Assembly: GCF_024749045.1 (NCBI RefSeq)
Contig: NZ_CP087184.1
Location: 1,240,001-1,304,000 of the forward strand
Direction of reading: 5' to 3'
DNA length: 64,000 bases
From: Pseudomonas sp. B21-028
GTDB taxonomy: Bacteria > Pseudomonadota > Gammaproteobacteria > Pseudomonadales > Pseudomonadaceae
Part shown: one piece after another, positions 18,118-28,040 of the stretch
Numbering within the stretch: position 1 is the first letter of the stretch
Layout of the letters: each line of letters begins with the position of its first letter
Notes under the pieces: generated by a model
Told to the model about the DNA's origin: nothing
The model's input: only the letters and a program-made list of their open reading frames with translations
The model's database searches: none
Position numbers and translations under genes: made by a program

Positions 18118-19575
18118 TTATAAATGCTGGCCGTGGCGGGCCATGATGTGGCGCACCACGCTGTAGTCCTGGAGCGAGTCGCTGGACAGGTCTTTGCCAT
18201 AGCCCGAGCGCTTCAGGCCGCCGTGGGGCATTTCGCTGACCAGCATGAAGTGGCTGTTGATCCAGGTGCAGCCGTATTGCAGGCGCGCCGCCACCTGCAT
18301 CGCCTTGTCCAGGTTCTGGGTCCAGACCGAGGACGCCAGGCCATATTCGGAGTCGTTGGCCCAGTCCACCGCCTGGCTGAGTTCATCGAAGCGGGTCACG
18401 GTGACCACCGGGCCGAACACTTCGCGCTGGACGATTTCATCACTGTGTTTGCAGCCGGCCAGCAAGGTTGGCTGGTAATAGAAGCCGGCACCGGAGTGCA
18501 CTGCCGCGCCGGTGATGCGTTCGATGTGCGGCTGGCCGAGGGCGCGTTCGACGAAACTGGCGACACGGTCGCGCTGGCGGGGGCTGATCAACGGGCCGAT
18601 TTCGTTGTCGGCGTCGCGTTTGCCGGCAAAGCGCAGGCTGCTGACCGCCGTGCCGAGTTCGGCCACCAGCCGGTCGTGGATGGCGCCCTGGGCGTAGATC
18701 CGGCAAGCCGCGGTGCAGTCCTGCCCGGCGTTGTAGTACCCATAGGTGCGCACGCCCTCGACCACCGCCTGGATGTCGGCATCGTTGCAGACGATCACCG
18801 GGGCCTTGCCACCCAGCTCCAGGTGCGTGCGCTTGAGGGTTTTCGCCGCGGCCTGGAGGATTTTCTGGCCGGTGACGATATCCCCGGTCAGCGAGACCAT
18901 GCGCACCTTGGGATGGCTGACCAGATGGCTGCCGACTCCTTCGCCGCCGCCGCAGATGATGTTGATGACGCCCCGAGGCAGGATCTCGGCCAACAGCGGC
19001 GCCAGGGCAAGAATGGACAGCGGCGTGTGTTCCGAGGGTTTGAACACCAGGGTGTTGCCCGCGGCCAGGGCCGGGGCGATTTTCCACGCGGCCATCATGA
19101 TCGGGTAATTCCACGGTGCGATGGACGCGACCACGCCGATCGGGTCGCGGCGCACCATGCTGGTGTAGCCGGGCAGGTACTCGCCGCTGAGCTGACCGGT
19201 CTGGCAGCGCACGGCGCCGGCGAAGAAACGGAACACATCCACCGTGGCACTGAGGTCATCCTGCCGCGCCAGATGCAGGGGCTTGCCACAGTTCAGCGAC
19301 TCGAGACGGGCCAGGTGATCGGCGTTCCGTTCAATGGCACCGGCGATTTCCAATAGCAGGTTCGAGCGTTGTTGCGGGGTAGTGCGCGACCATCCATCGA
19401 AGGCGCGGTGAGCAGCCAGGATCGCTGCCTCGACCTGCTCGATACTGGCCTCGGCGATAGAGACCAGCACTTCGCCGGTGGCCGGGTTGAGGATCGGCTC
19501 GACAAAACCCTCGCCGGAAACGAGCTCCCCATCGATCAGCAGCGCGGTGCACAGTTGGGTTTGCGTGCCAGCCAT
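18118..19575 (-). CDS. Second gamma-aminobutyraldehyde dehydrogenase-like enzyme
   Basis: A 485-residue aldehyde dehydrogenase clearly paralogous to the one at 12272-13702. Glu is in L-E-L-G-G-K-A-P (about 253) and Cys in G-Q-D-C-T-A-A (287); the same W-N-Y-P, N-C-G-K-P-L and K-R-S-G-Y-G-K-D-L motifs are kept. The ATG at 19575 was preferred to an upstream one at 19617, because similarity to the paralogue begins here. It lies between the LysR regulator and ydcS. The specific aldehyde may differ from that of patD, for example a longer or acetylated aminoaldehyde; this is inference. Confidence 0.85.
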   Translation of the reverse strand: MAGTQTQLCTALLIDGELVSGEGFVEPILNPATGEVLVSIAEASIEQVEAAILAAHRAFDGWSRTTPQQRSNLLLEIAGAIERNADHLARLESLNCGKPLHLARQDDLSATVDVFRFFAGAVRCQTGQLSGEYLPGYTSMVRRDPIGVVASIAPWNYPIMMAAWKIAPALAAGNTLVFKPSEHTPLSILALAPLLAEILPRGVINIICGGGEGVGSHLVSHPKVRMVSLTGDIVTGQKILQAAAKTLKRTHLELGGKAPVIVCNDADIQAVVEGVRTYGYYNAGQDCTAACRIYAQGAIHDRLVAELGTAVSSLRFAGKRDADNEIGPLISPRQRDRVASFVERALGQPHIERITGAAVHSGAGFYYQPTLLAGCKHSDEIVQREVFGPVVTVTRFDELSQAVDWANDSEYGLASSVWTQNLDKAMQVAARLQYGCTWINSHFMLVSEMPHGGLKRSGYGKDLSSDSLQDYSVVRHIMARHGQHL

Positions 19576-19672
19576 GTTTGGTTTTCTCTTTATTAAATGG
19601 CCCGGGGGATGCAGCAAGACTAGTGCGCGGTCTTCAGGCCGACAAATTCTAAATACTCAAGTCTGCATTCGA

Positions 19673-20587
19673 TTAAATAGATGGCTTGCGCCCACCCTGG
19701 GGTTGTTCCCGGGCGACGGTCAGGAAAGGATCGACCAATGCCGGTCGTGACGTGCCACGGCGCCAGGCCAACCCGACGTCAAGGGTCTGGTTGAGGTCGG
19801 CGATCGGGCGCGCTTCGATGATGTCGCCCTCCAAGGACCAGGGACGGTATGTCATGTCCGGTTGGATCGACACGCCCAGTCCCGCCGCCACCAGGCTGCG
19901 CACCGCTTCGGTCGAGGCGGTGCGCAGCGTGATCTTCGGTTGCAGGCCGGCACCGCGCCACAGGCGCTGGGCGTTGCGCTCCATCTCATCGACGTTCAGC
20001 TGGATCAGCGGTTCGCAGACGACGTCCGTCAAGTTGATGCTGTCGTGTTCCAGCAGCGGGTGCTGGGCCGGCAGCCACAGGCGGTGCGGAGAGTGGGTCA
20101 ATACTTCGGTCTGCAAGGCATGGCGATCTTCGAGGTTGGACAGGATGAGCACGCCGACATCGATTTCACCGCTGACCAGCAGATGCTCGATATAGGGTCG
20201 TTCGTCTTCCATCACGCGGATCACCACATTCGGGTAGGCACGCTGGAAGCGGGTCAGCAAGTCCGCCAGGTAGTAGCCGGCGACCAGGCTGGTGACCCCG
20301 ACGGTCAGATGGCCAGCCACCTGGTCGGTGCTTTGCTGCAGGCTGCGCTTGGCGTTGTCGACGGTGGCGAGGATCAGGTGGGCCTGGCGCAGGAACTGAT
20401 GGCCCTGATGGGTCAGGGTCATGCCCTTGGCATGGCGGTTGAACAGGCTGACCCCGATCTCCTGCTCCAGTTGCTGGATGGCCAGGGTCAGGGTGGACTG
20501 GGAAATGAACGCCGCTTGCGCTGCGGCGGAAATCGAACCGGTCTCGGCTACGGCGATGAAATGGCGGATCTGACGCAGAGTCATCAT
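19673..20587 (-). CDS. LysR-family transcriptional regulator
   Basis: A 304-residue regulator. The N-terminal winged helix-turn-helix reads T-L-R-Q-I-R-H-F-I-A-V-A-E-T-G-S-I-S-A-A (then Q-S-T-L-T-L-A-I-Q-Q-L-E). A periplasmic-binding-protein-like effector domain follows from about residue 90. It lies 97 bases upstream of the second dehydrogenase on the same strand, so it probably controls the dehydrogenase-ydcSTUV-patD cluster, with an aminoaldehyde or amine as a plausible effector. I could not pick a convincing T-N11-A site by eye. Confidence 0.92.
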   Translation of the reverse strand: MMTLRQIRHFIAVAETGSISAAAQAAFISQSTLTLAIQQLEQEIGVSLFNRHAKGMTLTHQGHQFLRQAHLILATVDNAKRSLQQSTDQVAGHLTVGVTSLVAGYYLADLLTRFQRAYPNVVIRVMEDERPYIEHLLVSGEIDVGVLILSNLEDRHALQTEVLTHSPHRLWLPAQHPLLEHDSINLTDVVCEPLIQLNVDEMERNAQRLWRGAGLQPKITLRTASTEAVRSLVAAGLGVSIQPDMTYRPWSLEGDIIEARPIADLNQTLDVGLAWRRGTSRPALVDPFLTVAREQPQGGRKPSI

Positions 20588-20774
20588 GAGTGCGTACCCG
20601 GCGGGCTGTTTTTATCGATGTTTTGCAGTGTATATCGTTTTTTCTGAAGGCTGGCGGAAGCGCTCGAAGAGGCGAGCAACATCTCGAAGCAATCTCGCCG
20701 ACGACTCCGGGCACTTTCGATTTAGGCTGGTGGCCTTGCTCATCGGTTACCCGAACACAGGGAGGCAACGAAAA

Positions 20775-21494
20775 ATGAACACCCGTGGATTGCTCGATCA
20801 GCTACTCAAGTCCGGCCAGGACCTTTTGCAGAACAAGACGGGCGGCGCGCAGAACAAGCCGGCCGGTGGGCTTGGCGACCTGCTGGGGGGCAAGGCCGGG
20901 AGCGGCGGGCTTGGCGGCCTGCTTTCCGGTGCTGGCGGTGGTGCATTGGCGGCGGGCGCCATGGGCTTGCTGCTGGGCAACAAGAGAATCCGCAAGACCG
21001 GCGGCAAGGTCGCGCTCTACGGCGGTCTTGCCGCGCTGGGCGTGATCGCCTACAAGGCCTATGGCAACTGGCAAGCCCAGCAGGGCCGTGCGCCGCAAAC
21101 GGAACCCCAGACCCTGGATCGCGTCCCCCCGGCGCAGGTCGAGCAGCACAGTCAGGCCATCCTCAAGGCGTTGGTTGCGGCAGCCAAGGCCGATGGTCAT
21201 GTGGATGAACGTGAGCGTCAGTTGATCGAAGGCGAATTCACCAGGCTCGACAACGACCAGGAGCTGCAGCACTGGCTGCATGCCGAGCTCAACAAACCCC
21301 TGGATCCCGCCGATGTCGCCCGCGCCGCCGGCACCCCGGAAATGGCCGCGGAAATGTACATCGCCAGCGTGATGCTGGTGGACGAAGAAAACTTCATGGA
21401 AAAGTCCTACCTCGATGAACTGGCGCGGCAGCTCAAGCTGGAGCCGGGGTTGAAAGTCGAGCTGGAGAATCAGGTGCGGCAGGCTGGCGTATAA
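20775..21494 (+). CDS. DUF533 (YebE-like, TerB-fold) protein
   Basis: A 239-residue protein. A glycine-rich N-terminal part (about 30 to 70, with L-G-G-L-L-S-G-A-G-G-G-A) is followed by a likely membrane segment (about 75 to 95, V-A-L-Y-G-G-L-A-A-L-G-V-I-A-Y). A TerB-like helical domain with I-L-K-A-L-V-A-A-A-K-A-D-G-H-V-D follows from about 130. This matches DUF533/YebE inner-membrane proteins; the role is unknown. GGAGG at 20761-20765 sets the start at 20775. It is divergent from the LysR gene. Confidence 0.85.
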   Translation: MNTRGLLDQLLKSGQDLLQNKTGGAQNKPAGGLGDLLGGKAGSGGLGGLLSGAGGGALAAGAMGLLLGNKRIRKTGGKVALYGGLAALGVIAYKAYGNWQAQQGRAPQTEPQTLDRVPPAQVEQHSQAILKALVAAAKADGHVDERERQLIEGEFTRLDNDQELQHWLHAELNKPLDPADVARAAGTPEMAAEMYIASVMLVDEENFMEKSYLDELARQLKLEPGLKVELENQVRQAGV

Positions 21495-21508
21495 ATAAAT
21501 CCTTCCCC

Positions 21509-21598
21509 TGTGGGAGCGAGCCTGCTCGCGATAGCGATGAATCAGTCAAAACCCATGTCGACTGGATGTCCGCTATCGCGAGCAGGCTCGCTCCCACA
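21509..21598. repeat. Family A REP pair upstream of wsp
   Basis: TGTGGGAGCGAGCCTGCTCG and its inverse at either end, with inner arms ATAGCG/CGCTAT. It lies between the DUF533 gene and wspA, so the wsp promoter must lie after it or overlap it. Confidence 0.9.
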
Positions 21599-21696
21599 GG
21601 GGCTGCGTCGATTGCTGAAGGTGTGCCCAATACACTCGGCGCATCATGCCCCTCGGCTATACTCCCCGGCATTTCGAAGTCCTCCGAGGTTTTACT

Positions 21697-23319
21697 GTGA
21701 AGAACTGGACGTTGCGCCAACGCATCCTGGCGAGTTTTGCGGTGATCATCGCCATCATGCTGCTGATGGTGGTGGTCTCGTATTCGCGGTTGTTGAAGAT
21801 CCAGGACAGTGAAGAGCGGGTACGTACCGATGCGGTGCCAGGGGTGTATTACAGCTCCATGATTCGCGGGGGCTGGGTCGATAACTACGTCCTGACCCAG
21901 CAGATCGTCGGCCTCTCGGGCAACCGGGAAATCACCGCCGAGGACAAGGCCCGCTACCAGGGCTTCGAGCAGCATCTGCGTGAAGAAATACAGAACTATC
22001 AAAAGCTGATCCAGAACCCGGCCGACCAAGCCTCCTTCGATGAATTCGAAACCAATCACCAGGCGTTCAACCAGGCCATGGCGAAAGTGCTCGACCTCTA
22101 TCAGCGCAAGGATTACGAAGGCGCGCGACAGGCACTGGACAAAGAGCTGACGCCTGCCTGGATCGGTGGGCGCACGCACCTGAACCACATCATCGAGCGC
22201 AATCGTGAACTGGCGGAACAGGCCACCGGGACCATCGATGATGCCGTGGCGGCAGCCAAGGTCGCCATGGGCCTGTCATTTCTCGTCGCGATAATCGTTG
22301 CCGTTCTCTGCGGGCTGTTGCTGATGCGCGCAATCATGGCGCCGATGAATCGCATTGTGGAAATTCTTGAGGTCATGCGCAGCGGCGACCTGAGCGGACG
22401 CCTGAACCTGGCGCGCAAAGATGAATTCGGCGCAGTGGAAACCGGCTTCAACGACATGATGGCCGAGCTGACATCCCTGGTGTCCCAGGCCCAGCGCTCG
22501 TCGGTGCAAGTCACCACGTCGGTGACCGAGATCGCCGCCACCTCCCGCCAGCAACAGGCCACGGCCACGGAAACCGCCGCCACGACCACGGAGATCGGCG
22601 CCACCTCTCGCGAGATTGCCGCGACCTCCCGCGACCTGGTGCGCACCATGACCGAAGTCTCCTCCGCCGCCGACCAGGCCTCGGTGGCAGCCGGTTCCGG
22701 TCAGCAAGGCCTCGCACGCATGGAGGAAACCATGCATTCGGTAATGGGCGCCGCCGACCTGGTGAATGCCAAGCTGGCGATCCTCAACGAGAAGGCCGGC
22801 AACATCAACCAGGTGGTGGTCACCATCGTCAAGGTGGCCGACCAGACCAACCTGTTGTCCCTCAACGCCGCCATCGAAGCCGAGAAGGCCGGCGAGTACG
22901 GTCGTGGCTTCGCCGTGGTCGCCACCGAGGTACGCCGCCTGGCCGACCAGACGGCGGTCGCCACCTATGACATCGAGCAGATGGTGCGCGAAATCCAGTC
23001 CGCCGTGTCCGCCGGTGTGATGGGCATGGACAAGTTCTCCGAAGAGGTCCGCCGCGGCATGGCCGAGGTGCAGCAGGTCGGTGAACAGCTATCGCAAATC
23101 ATCCATCAGGTCCAGGCGCTGGCGCCGCGGGTGCTGATGGTCAATGAGGGTATGCAGGCCCAGGCCACCGGGGCCGAACAGATCAACCATGCGCTGGTGC
23201 AGTTGGGCGATGCCAGCAGCCAGACCGTGGAGTCCTTGCGTCAGGCCAGTTCGGCCATCGACGAGCTGAGCCAGGTAGCCGTGGGGCTGCGTGGCGGCGT
23301 TTCGCGTTTCAAAGTCTGA
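21697..23319 (+). CDS. wspA: Wsp methyl-accepting chemoreceptor WspA
   Basis: The membrane receptor of the Wsp surface-sensing pathway (540 residues). The first membrane segment is about residues 11 to 30, followed by a periplasmic four-helix ligand/stress-sensing domain to about 185 and a second membrane segment (about 190 to 212). A HAMP domain and a long cytoplasmic signalling domain come next. The hairpin tip includes V-A-D-Q-T-N-L-L-S-L-N-A-A-I-E-A-E-K-A-G. The start is GTG at 21697 after TCCGAGG; a longer ATG start at 21646 would add residues not typical of WspA. Its stop shares a base with the wspB ATG. Confidence 0.93.
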   Translation: MKNWTLRQRILASFAVIIAIMLLMVVVSYSRLLKIQDSEERVRTDAVPGVYYSSMIRGGWVDNYVLTQQIVGLSGNREITAEDKARYQGFEQHLREEIQNYQKLIQNPADQASFDEFETNHQAFNQAMAKVLDLYQRKDYEGARQALDKELTPAWIGGRTHLNHIIERNRELAEQATGTIDDAVAAAKVAMGLSFLVAIIVAVLCGLLLMRAIMAPMNRIVEILEVMRSGDLSGRLNLARKDEFGAVETGFNDMMAELTSLVSQAQRSSVQVTTSVTEIAATSRQQQATATETAATTTEIGATSREIAATSRDLVRTMTEVSSAADQASVAAGSGQQGLARMEETMHSVMGAADLVNAKLAILNEKAGNINQVVVTIVKVADQTNLLSLNAAIEAEKAGEYGRGFAVVATEVRRLADQTAVATYDIEQMVREIQSAVSAGVMGMDKFSEEVRRGMAEVQQVGEQLSQIIHQVQALAPRVLMVNEGMQAQATGAEQINHALVQLGDASSQTVESLRQASSAIDELSQVAVGLRGGVSRFKV

Positions 23320-23855
23320 TGGGCGAATTCGAGGCCAGGCGTGGCGCCGCTCCGGTGGCCCGTCAAACCCTGTTCCTGATGTTTTGCATCGGCAACGAGC
23401 GCTATGCCCTGCAAGCCATCGACGTGGTGGAGGTGCTGCCACGCCTGCCGCTCAAGCCGATCGCCCGGGCGCCTGCCTGGGTGGCGGGAGTGTTCGCCTG
23501 GCGCGGGACAGTGGTGCCGGTGATCGACCTGTGCAGCCTGGCCTTTGGCCAACGTGCCGAAGCCCGTACCAGTACGCGGTTGGTGCTGGTGCATTACCGG
23601 CCCGACGAGCACCTGCCGGGGCAGGTGCTGGGGTTGATCCTGGAGCAGGCCACCGACACGTTGCGCTGCGATCCGCTGGAGTTCCAGCCTTATGGCCTGG
23701 ACAACCGGCAGGCGCCGTACCTGGGCCCGGTGCGCGAAGATGCCCAAGGGCTGCTGCAATGGGTGCGGGTCAATGACCTGCTCGACGAATCGGTCCGCGC
23801 CTTGCTGTTTCCCACGCCGCCGTTGAGCCTCGATGGCGTTGAGGCAGGGCCATGA
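23319..23855 (+). CDS. wspB: Wsp CheW-like coupling protein WspB
   Basis: A 178-residue CheW-domain protein linking the receptor to the WspE kinase. CheW features: F-C-I-G-N-E-R-Y-A-L at the start of the fold, V-A-G-V-F-A-W-R-G-T-V-V-P-V-I-D-L, and the later L-G-L-I-L-E-Q-A. One of two CheW-like proteins of the operon. It overlaps wspA by one base and wspC by four (ATGA). Confidence 0.92.
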   Translation: MGEFEARRGAAPVARQTLFLMFCIGNERYALQAIDVVEVLPRLPLKPIARAPAWVAGVFAWRGTVVPVIDLCSLAFGQRAEARTSTRLVLVHYRPDEHLPGQVLGLILEQATDTLRCDPLEFQPYGLDNRQAPYLGPVREDAQGLLQWVRVNDLLDESVRALLFPTPPLSLDGVEAGP

Positions 23856-25117
23856 ACAGCGACCAGCGTTTTTTCGATTTCCTCAAGGAGCGCATCGGTC
23901 TGGATGTCACCTCCGTCGGCACCGCCATCATCGAACGCGCCGTGCGCCAGCGCATCATCGCCGTACCTGGGCGAACCGCCGATGAGTATTGGCACAGCCT
24001 GCAGGCATCGACCCAGGAGCAGCAAGCGCTGATCGAAGCGGTGATTGTCCCGGAGACCTGGTTCTTCCGCTACCCGGAGTCCTTCGCGACTCTCGCCCGG
24101 CTGGCCGTCAGGCGGCTGGCCGAAATCAGGCACTTGCGCGCCCTGCGCATCCTCAGTCTGCCGTGCTCCACCGGCGAGGAGCCTTACTCCATCGCCATGG
24201 CCTTGCTCGATGCGGGCCTGGAGCCTCATCAATTCAAGGTCGACGGGCTGGACGTCAGCCCTCTGTCGATAGAGCGAGCCAGGGGGGCACGTTACGGCAG
24301 GAATTCGTTCCGAGGGGCGGACCTCGGTTTTCGCGAGCGGCATTTCACCCTCGACGGGGAGGGCTATCGCCTCAGCGAGCGGGTGCGCGAACAGGTGCGC
24401 CTGCAAGTGGGTAACCTGCTGGACCCGGCACTGCTGGCGAATGAAGCGCCCTATGATTTTGTGTTCTGTCGCAACTTGCTGATCTATTTCGACCAGCCGA
24501 CCCAGCGAGTGGTGTTCGAGGTGCTCAAGCGCCTGACCCATCAGGACGGCGTGCTGTTCATCGGCCCCGCCGAGGGCAGTCTGCTCGGACGGCTGGGCAT
24601 GCGCTCGATCGGGGCTGCCCAGTCATTCGCCTTCAGCCGCCAGGGCGCTCCGGATCCCCAACCGTTGCCAGCCCTGATGCCCACGCCGTTGCCGATTCTC
24701 CAGGCATCGCCCCGTGTCGTTTCCCCCGCGGTTCGTCCCCGCCCGTTCATGGCGAGCGTGACGCCGATTGTCGAACCGAAAAGCAGTGACGCCGCCACCT
24801 TGCTCGCCAGCATCGCCGCCCAGGCCAACGGCGGCAACAGCGCCGAGGCCCGAGCGGCCTGCGAGCAATACTTGCGCAGCCACGCGCCCAACGCCCAGGT
24901 ATTCTATTGGCTGGGCCTGCTCAGCGACATGGCCGGCAGTGCGCTCGAAGCCCAGGGATTTTATCGCAAGGCGCTTTATCTTGAGCCGCAACACGCAGAG
25001 GCCCTGGTGCATCTGGCGGCGCTACTGGCTTCCCAGGGAGACGCGGCCGGGGCCCGTCGATTGCAGGAACGCGCCGCCCGCAGCGGACGCTTGGCTGACA
25101 GTGAGCGTAAACGATGA
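23852..25117 (+). CDS. wspC: Wsp CheR-like methyltransferase WspC with TPR tail
   Basis: A 421-residue SAM-dependent methyltransferase that methylates WspA glutamates and tunes its activity. The CheR helical N-terminal domain is about 1 to 75. The catalytic domain includes E-T-W-F-F-R, the SAM-binding S-L-P-C-S-T-G-E-E-P-Y-S and F-V-F-C-R-N-L-L-I-Y-F. A Pro-rich linker (about 265 to 310) leads to a TPR-like tail from about 315 (A-C-E-Q-Y-L-R, F-Y-W-L-G-L-L, A-L-Y-L-E-P). The ATG overlaps the wspB stop. Confidence 0.93.
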   Translation: MNSDQRFFDFLKERIGLDVTSVGTAIIERAVRQRIIAVPGRTADEYWHSLQASTQEQQALIEAVIVPETWFFRYPESFATLARLAVRRLAEIRHLRALRILSLPCSTGEEPYSIAMALLDAGLEPHQFKVDGLDVSPLSIERARGARYGRNSFRGADLGFRERHFTLDGEGYRLSERVREQVRLQVGNLLDPALLANEAPYDFVFCRNLLIYFDQPTQRVVFEVLKRLTHQDGVLFIGPAEGSLLGRLGMRSIGAAQSFAFSRQGAPDPQPLPALMPTPLPILQASPRVVSPAVRPRPFMASVTPIVEPKSSDAATLLASIAAQANGGNSAEARAACEQYLRSHAPNAQVFYWLGLLSDMAGSALEAQGFYRKALYLEPQHAEALVHLAALLASQGDAAGARRLQERAARSGRLADSERKR

Positions 25118-25785
25118 TCGGTTCGGCTTTCCCTAACGTCATCCATGACGACACCCAGGCAATCGACGACTGCTGGAACCGCATCGGCGTGCAGGGTGAC
25201 AAATCCTGCCCGTTGCTGGCCGAGCATATCCACTGCCGCAACTGTTCGGTGTATTCGGCCGCCGCCACGCGCTTGCTGGACCGCTATGCCTTGCAGCAGG
25301 ACGACCGGGAGCTGGCCTATGCCCCTATGGACATGGATGTAGCGACGCGCTCGTTGCTGATGTTCCGCCTGGGAGAAGAGTGGCTGGCCCTGACCACCCG
25401 CAGCCTGGTGGAAGTGGCGCCGTTGCAGCCGATCCATTCGTTGCCGCACCAGCGCTCTCGTGCCTTGCTGGGGGTGGTGAATGTGCGCGGTGCGCTGGTG
25501 GCCTGCCTGTCGCTGGTCGAACTGCTGGGGCTGGAGCCCGGCTCGACAACAGCGGCGGGCGGGCGAGTCATGCCGCGCATGTTGATCGTCGCGGCCCAGG
25601 GCGGTCCCGTGGTGGTGCCGGTGGACGAGGTGGATGGTATCCATGCCATCGACGAACGCATCCTGGAGACGGCCTCGCAGTCCGGTGGCAAATACACCCA
25701 TGGCGTATTGCATTACAAAGGTCGCAGCCTGCGTTGGCTGGATGAGGAACAACTATTGTCCGCCGTGACCCGGAGCCTGTCATGA
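25114..25785 (+). CDS. wspD: Wsp CheW-like coupling protein WspD
   Basis: A 223-residue protein: an N-terminal extension with several Cys and His (C-P-L-L-A-E-H-I-H-C-R-N-C) and a CheW domain from about 70 (M-F-R-L-G-E-E-W-L-A-L, L-G-V-V-N-V-R-G-A-L-V-A-C). It is larger than WspB because of this extension. It overlaps wspC and wspE by four bases each, so the block is tightly coupled. Confidence 0.92.
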   Translation: MIGSAFPNVIHDDTQAIDDCWNRIGVQGDKSCPLLAEHIHCRNCSVYSAAATRLLDRYALQQDDRELAYAPMDMDVATRSLLMFRLGEEWLALTTRSLVEVAPLQPIHSLPHQRSRALLGVVNVRGALVACLSLVELLGLEPGSTTAAGGRVMPRMLIVAAQGGPVVVPVDEVDGIHAIDERILETASQSGGKYTHGVLHYKGRSLRWLDEEQLLSAVTRSLS

Positions 25786-28040
25786 CCCCAGATCAGATGC
25801 GCGACGCCTCGTTGCTGGAGCTGTTCAGCCTGGAAGCCGAGGCCCAGACCCAAGTGCTGAGCGCCGGTCTGCTGGCCTTGGAGCGTGATCCGACCCAGGC
25901 CGACTCTCTTGAGTCGTGCATGCGCGCGGCCCATTCCCTCAAGGGGGCGGCGCGGATCGTCGGCGTGGATGCCGGGGTCAGCGTGGCTCACGTCATGGAG
26001 GATTGTCTGGTCAGTGCCCAGGAGCGTCGCCTGGTCCTGGGCGCCGAATACATCGATGCCTTGTTGCAAGGCACCGATCTGTTGACGCGCATCGCCACGC
26101 CGGGCAACAGCGTCGGCGCGGCCGACGTCGATGGCTACGTGGCGCTGATGGGGCGTTTGCTTGATCCCGCCGCGACACCGGCGCCGGTCGCGACACCGCC
26201 GAAGATCGAGATGCCCGCGGAGCCCGCCCCCGTCGAACCGCCGGAGCCGGTCGCGCTGGCGCAAGCGCCCTCGAAGGGCAAGCGGGTCGCCGAAGGTGGC
26301 GAGCGGGTGCTGCGGGTCACTGCCGAACGGCTCAACAGCTTGTTGGATCTGTCGAGCAAATCCCTGGTGGAAACCCAGCGCCTCAAGCCCTGGCTGACAA
26401 CGATGCAACGGCTCAAGCGCCAACAGAGCAATGGCTTGCGCGCCCTGGAAGAGTTGAACGTCCACCTCAAGGACCACGCCCTGAGCCTGCAGGCCCAGGA
26501 AGCCCTTGGCGATGCCCGCCGCCTGCTGGCCGAAACCCAGCAGTTGCTGGCGCAGAAAACCGCCGAGCTGGACGAGTTCGCCTGGCAGGCCAGCCAACGG
26601 GCGCAGGTGTTGTACGACACGGCGCTGGCCTGTCGCATGCGGCCGTTCGCGGATGTGCTGTCGGGCCAGGCGCGGATGGTGCGGGACCTGGGCCGTAGCC
26701 TGGGAAAACAGGTGCGCCTCGAAATCGAGGGCGAGAAAACCCAGGTCGACCGTGATGTGCTGGAAAAACTCGAAGCGCCGCTGACCCATCTGCTGCGCAA
26801 TGCCGTGGACCATGGCATCGAAACCCCGGAACAACGGCTGCTGGCCGGCAAGCCCGCCGAAGGCCTGATCCGCTTGCGCGCCTCCCATCAGGCCGGTCTG
26901 CTGGTGCTGGAGCTGGCGGACGATGGCGCGGGCGTCGACCTTGAGCGCGTGCGGCGCAGTGTCGTCGAGCGCGGGCTGTCTCCCGAACAGACCGCCGCCA
27001 GCCTGAGTGAAGAGGAGCTGCTGACGTTCCTGTTCCTGCCCGGCTTCAGCCTGCGGGACAAGGTCACCGAAGTGTCCGGGCGCGGGGTCGGCCTGGATGC
27101 GGTCCAGCACATGGTCCGGCAATTGCGCGGCGCGGTGGTATTGGAGCAGGTGGCGGGCGAAGGCAGCCGTTTCCACCTCGAGGTGCCACTGACGCTTTCG
27201 GTGGTGCGCAGTCTGGTGGTGGCGGTTGGTGATGAAGCCTATGCCTTTCCCCTGGCTCATATCGAACGCATGTGCGACCTGGCGCCGGAAGACATCGTGC
27301 AGGTCGAGGGGCGACAGCACTTCTGGCACGAAGGCCGGCACGTTGGGCTGGTCGCGGCCAGCCAGTTGCTCAATCGCCCGGCAACGCAGGACAGCGGCCA
27401 ACACCTCAAGGTGGTGGTTATCCGCGAGCGCGAAGCGATCTACGGCGTGGCGGTGGAGCGTTTCATCGGCGAAAGGACCCTGGTGGTCCTGCCGCTGGAC
27501 GAGCGCCTGGGCAAGGTCCAGGACATTTCCGCGGGGGCCTTGCTGGACGATGGCTCGGTGGTGTTGATCGTCGATGTCGAAGACCTGCTGCGTTCGGTGG
27601 ACAAGCTGCTCGATACCGGACGCCTGGAGCGCATCGCCCGCCAGAATCAGGCCCAGGCACCGCGCAAGCGGATCCTGGTGGTGGATGATTCGCTGACCGT
27701 GCGTGAGTTGCAACGCAAGCTGTTGCAGGGGCGCGGCTACGACGTGGCCGTGGCGGTGGATGGCATGGATGGTTGGAACGCGTTGCGTTCGGAGGATTTC
27801 GACTTGTTGATCACCGACATCGACATGCCGCGCATGGACGGTATCGAACTGGTGTCGCTGTTGCGCCGCGACAATCGCTTGCAGTCGCTGCCGGTGATGG
27901 TGGTGTCCTACAAGGACCGTGAAGAAGATCGCCGCCGTGGCCTGGACGCCGGAGCCGACTATTATCTGGCGAAGGCGAGTTTCCATGACGACGCCTTGCT
28001 CGATGCCGTGGTCGAACTCATCGGAGGCGCTCGCGCTTGA
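25782..28040 (+). CDS. wspE: Wsp hybrid histidine kinase WspE (CheA with receiver)
   Basis: A 752-residue kinase that phosphorylates WspR and WspF. The HPt domain carries His51 in R-A-A-H-S-L-K-G-A-A-R. A Pro-rich linker (about 125 to 170) is followed by dimerisation and ATP-binding domains (N-box L-L-R-N-A-V-D-H-G-I-E; G-box G-R-G-V-G-L-D-A-V) and a CheW-like regulatory domain. The C-terminal receiver (about 630 to 750) has its Asp in I-T-D-I-D-M-P-R-M-D-G (about 679). It overlaps both neighbours by a few bases. Confidence 0.95.
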   Translation: MTPDQMRDASLLELFSLEAEAQTQVLSAGLLALERDPTQADSLESCMRAAHSLKGAARIVGVDAGVSVAHVMEDCLVSAQERRLVLGAEYIDALLQGTDLLTRIATPGNSVGAADVDGYVALMGRLLDPAATPAPVATPPKIEMPAEPAPVEPPEPVALAQAPSKGKRVAEGGERVLRVTAERLNSLLDLSSKSLVETQRLKPWLTTMQRLKRQQSNGLRALEELNVHLKDHALSLQAQEALGDARRLLAETQQLLAQKTAELDEFAWQASQRAQVLYDTALACRMRPFADVLSGQARMVRDLGRSLGKQVRLEIEGEKTQVDRDVLEKLEAPLTHLLRNAVDHGIETPEQRLLAGKPAEGLIRLRASHQAGLLVLELADDGAGVDLERVRRSVVERGLSPEQTAASLSEEELLTFLFLPGFSLRDKVTEVSGRGVGLDAVQHMVRQLRGAVVLEQVAGEGSRFHLEVPLTLSVVRSLVVAVGDEAYAFPLAHIERMCDLAPEDIVQVEGRQHFWHEGRHVGLVAASQLLNRPATQDSGQHLKVVVIREREAIYGVAVERFIGERTLVVLPLDERLGKVQDISAGALLDDGSVVLIVDVEDLLRSVDKLLDTGRLERIARQNQAQAPRKRILVVDDSLTVRELQRKLLQGRGYDVAVAVDGMDGWNALRSEDFDLLITDIDMPRMDGIELVSLLRRDNRLQSLPVMVVSYKDREEDRRRGLDAGADYYLAKASFHDDALLDAVVELIGGARA

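Noticed and set aside
25713..27986. 757-residue open frame antisense to wspE
   Set aside because: Same reason; the sense strand carries all CheA motifs.
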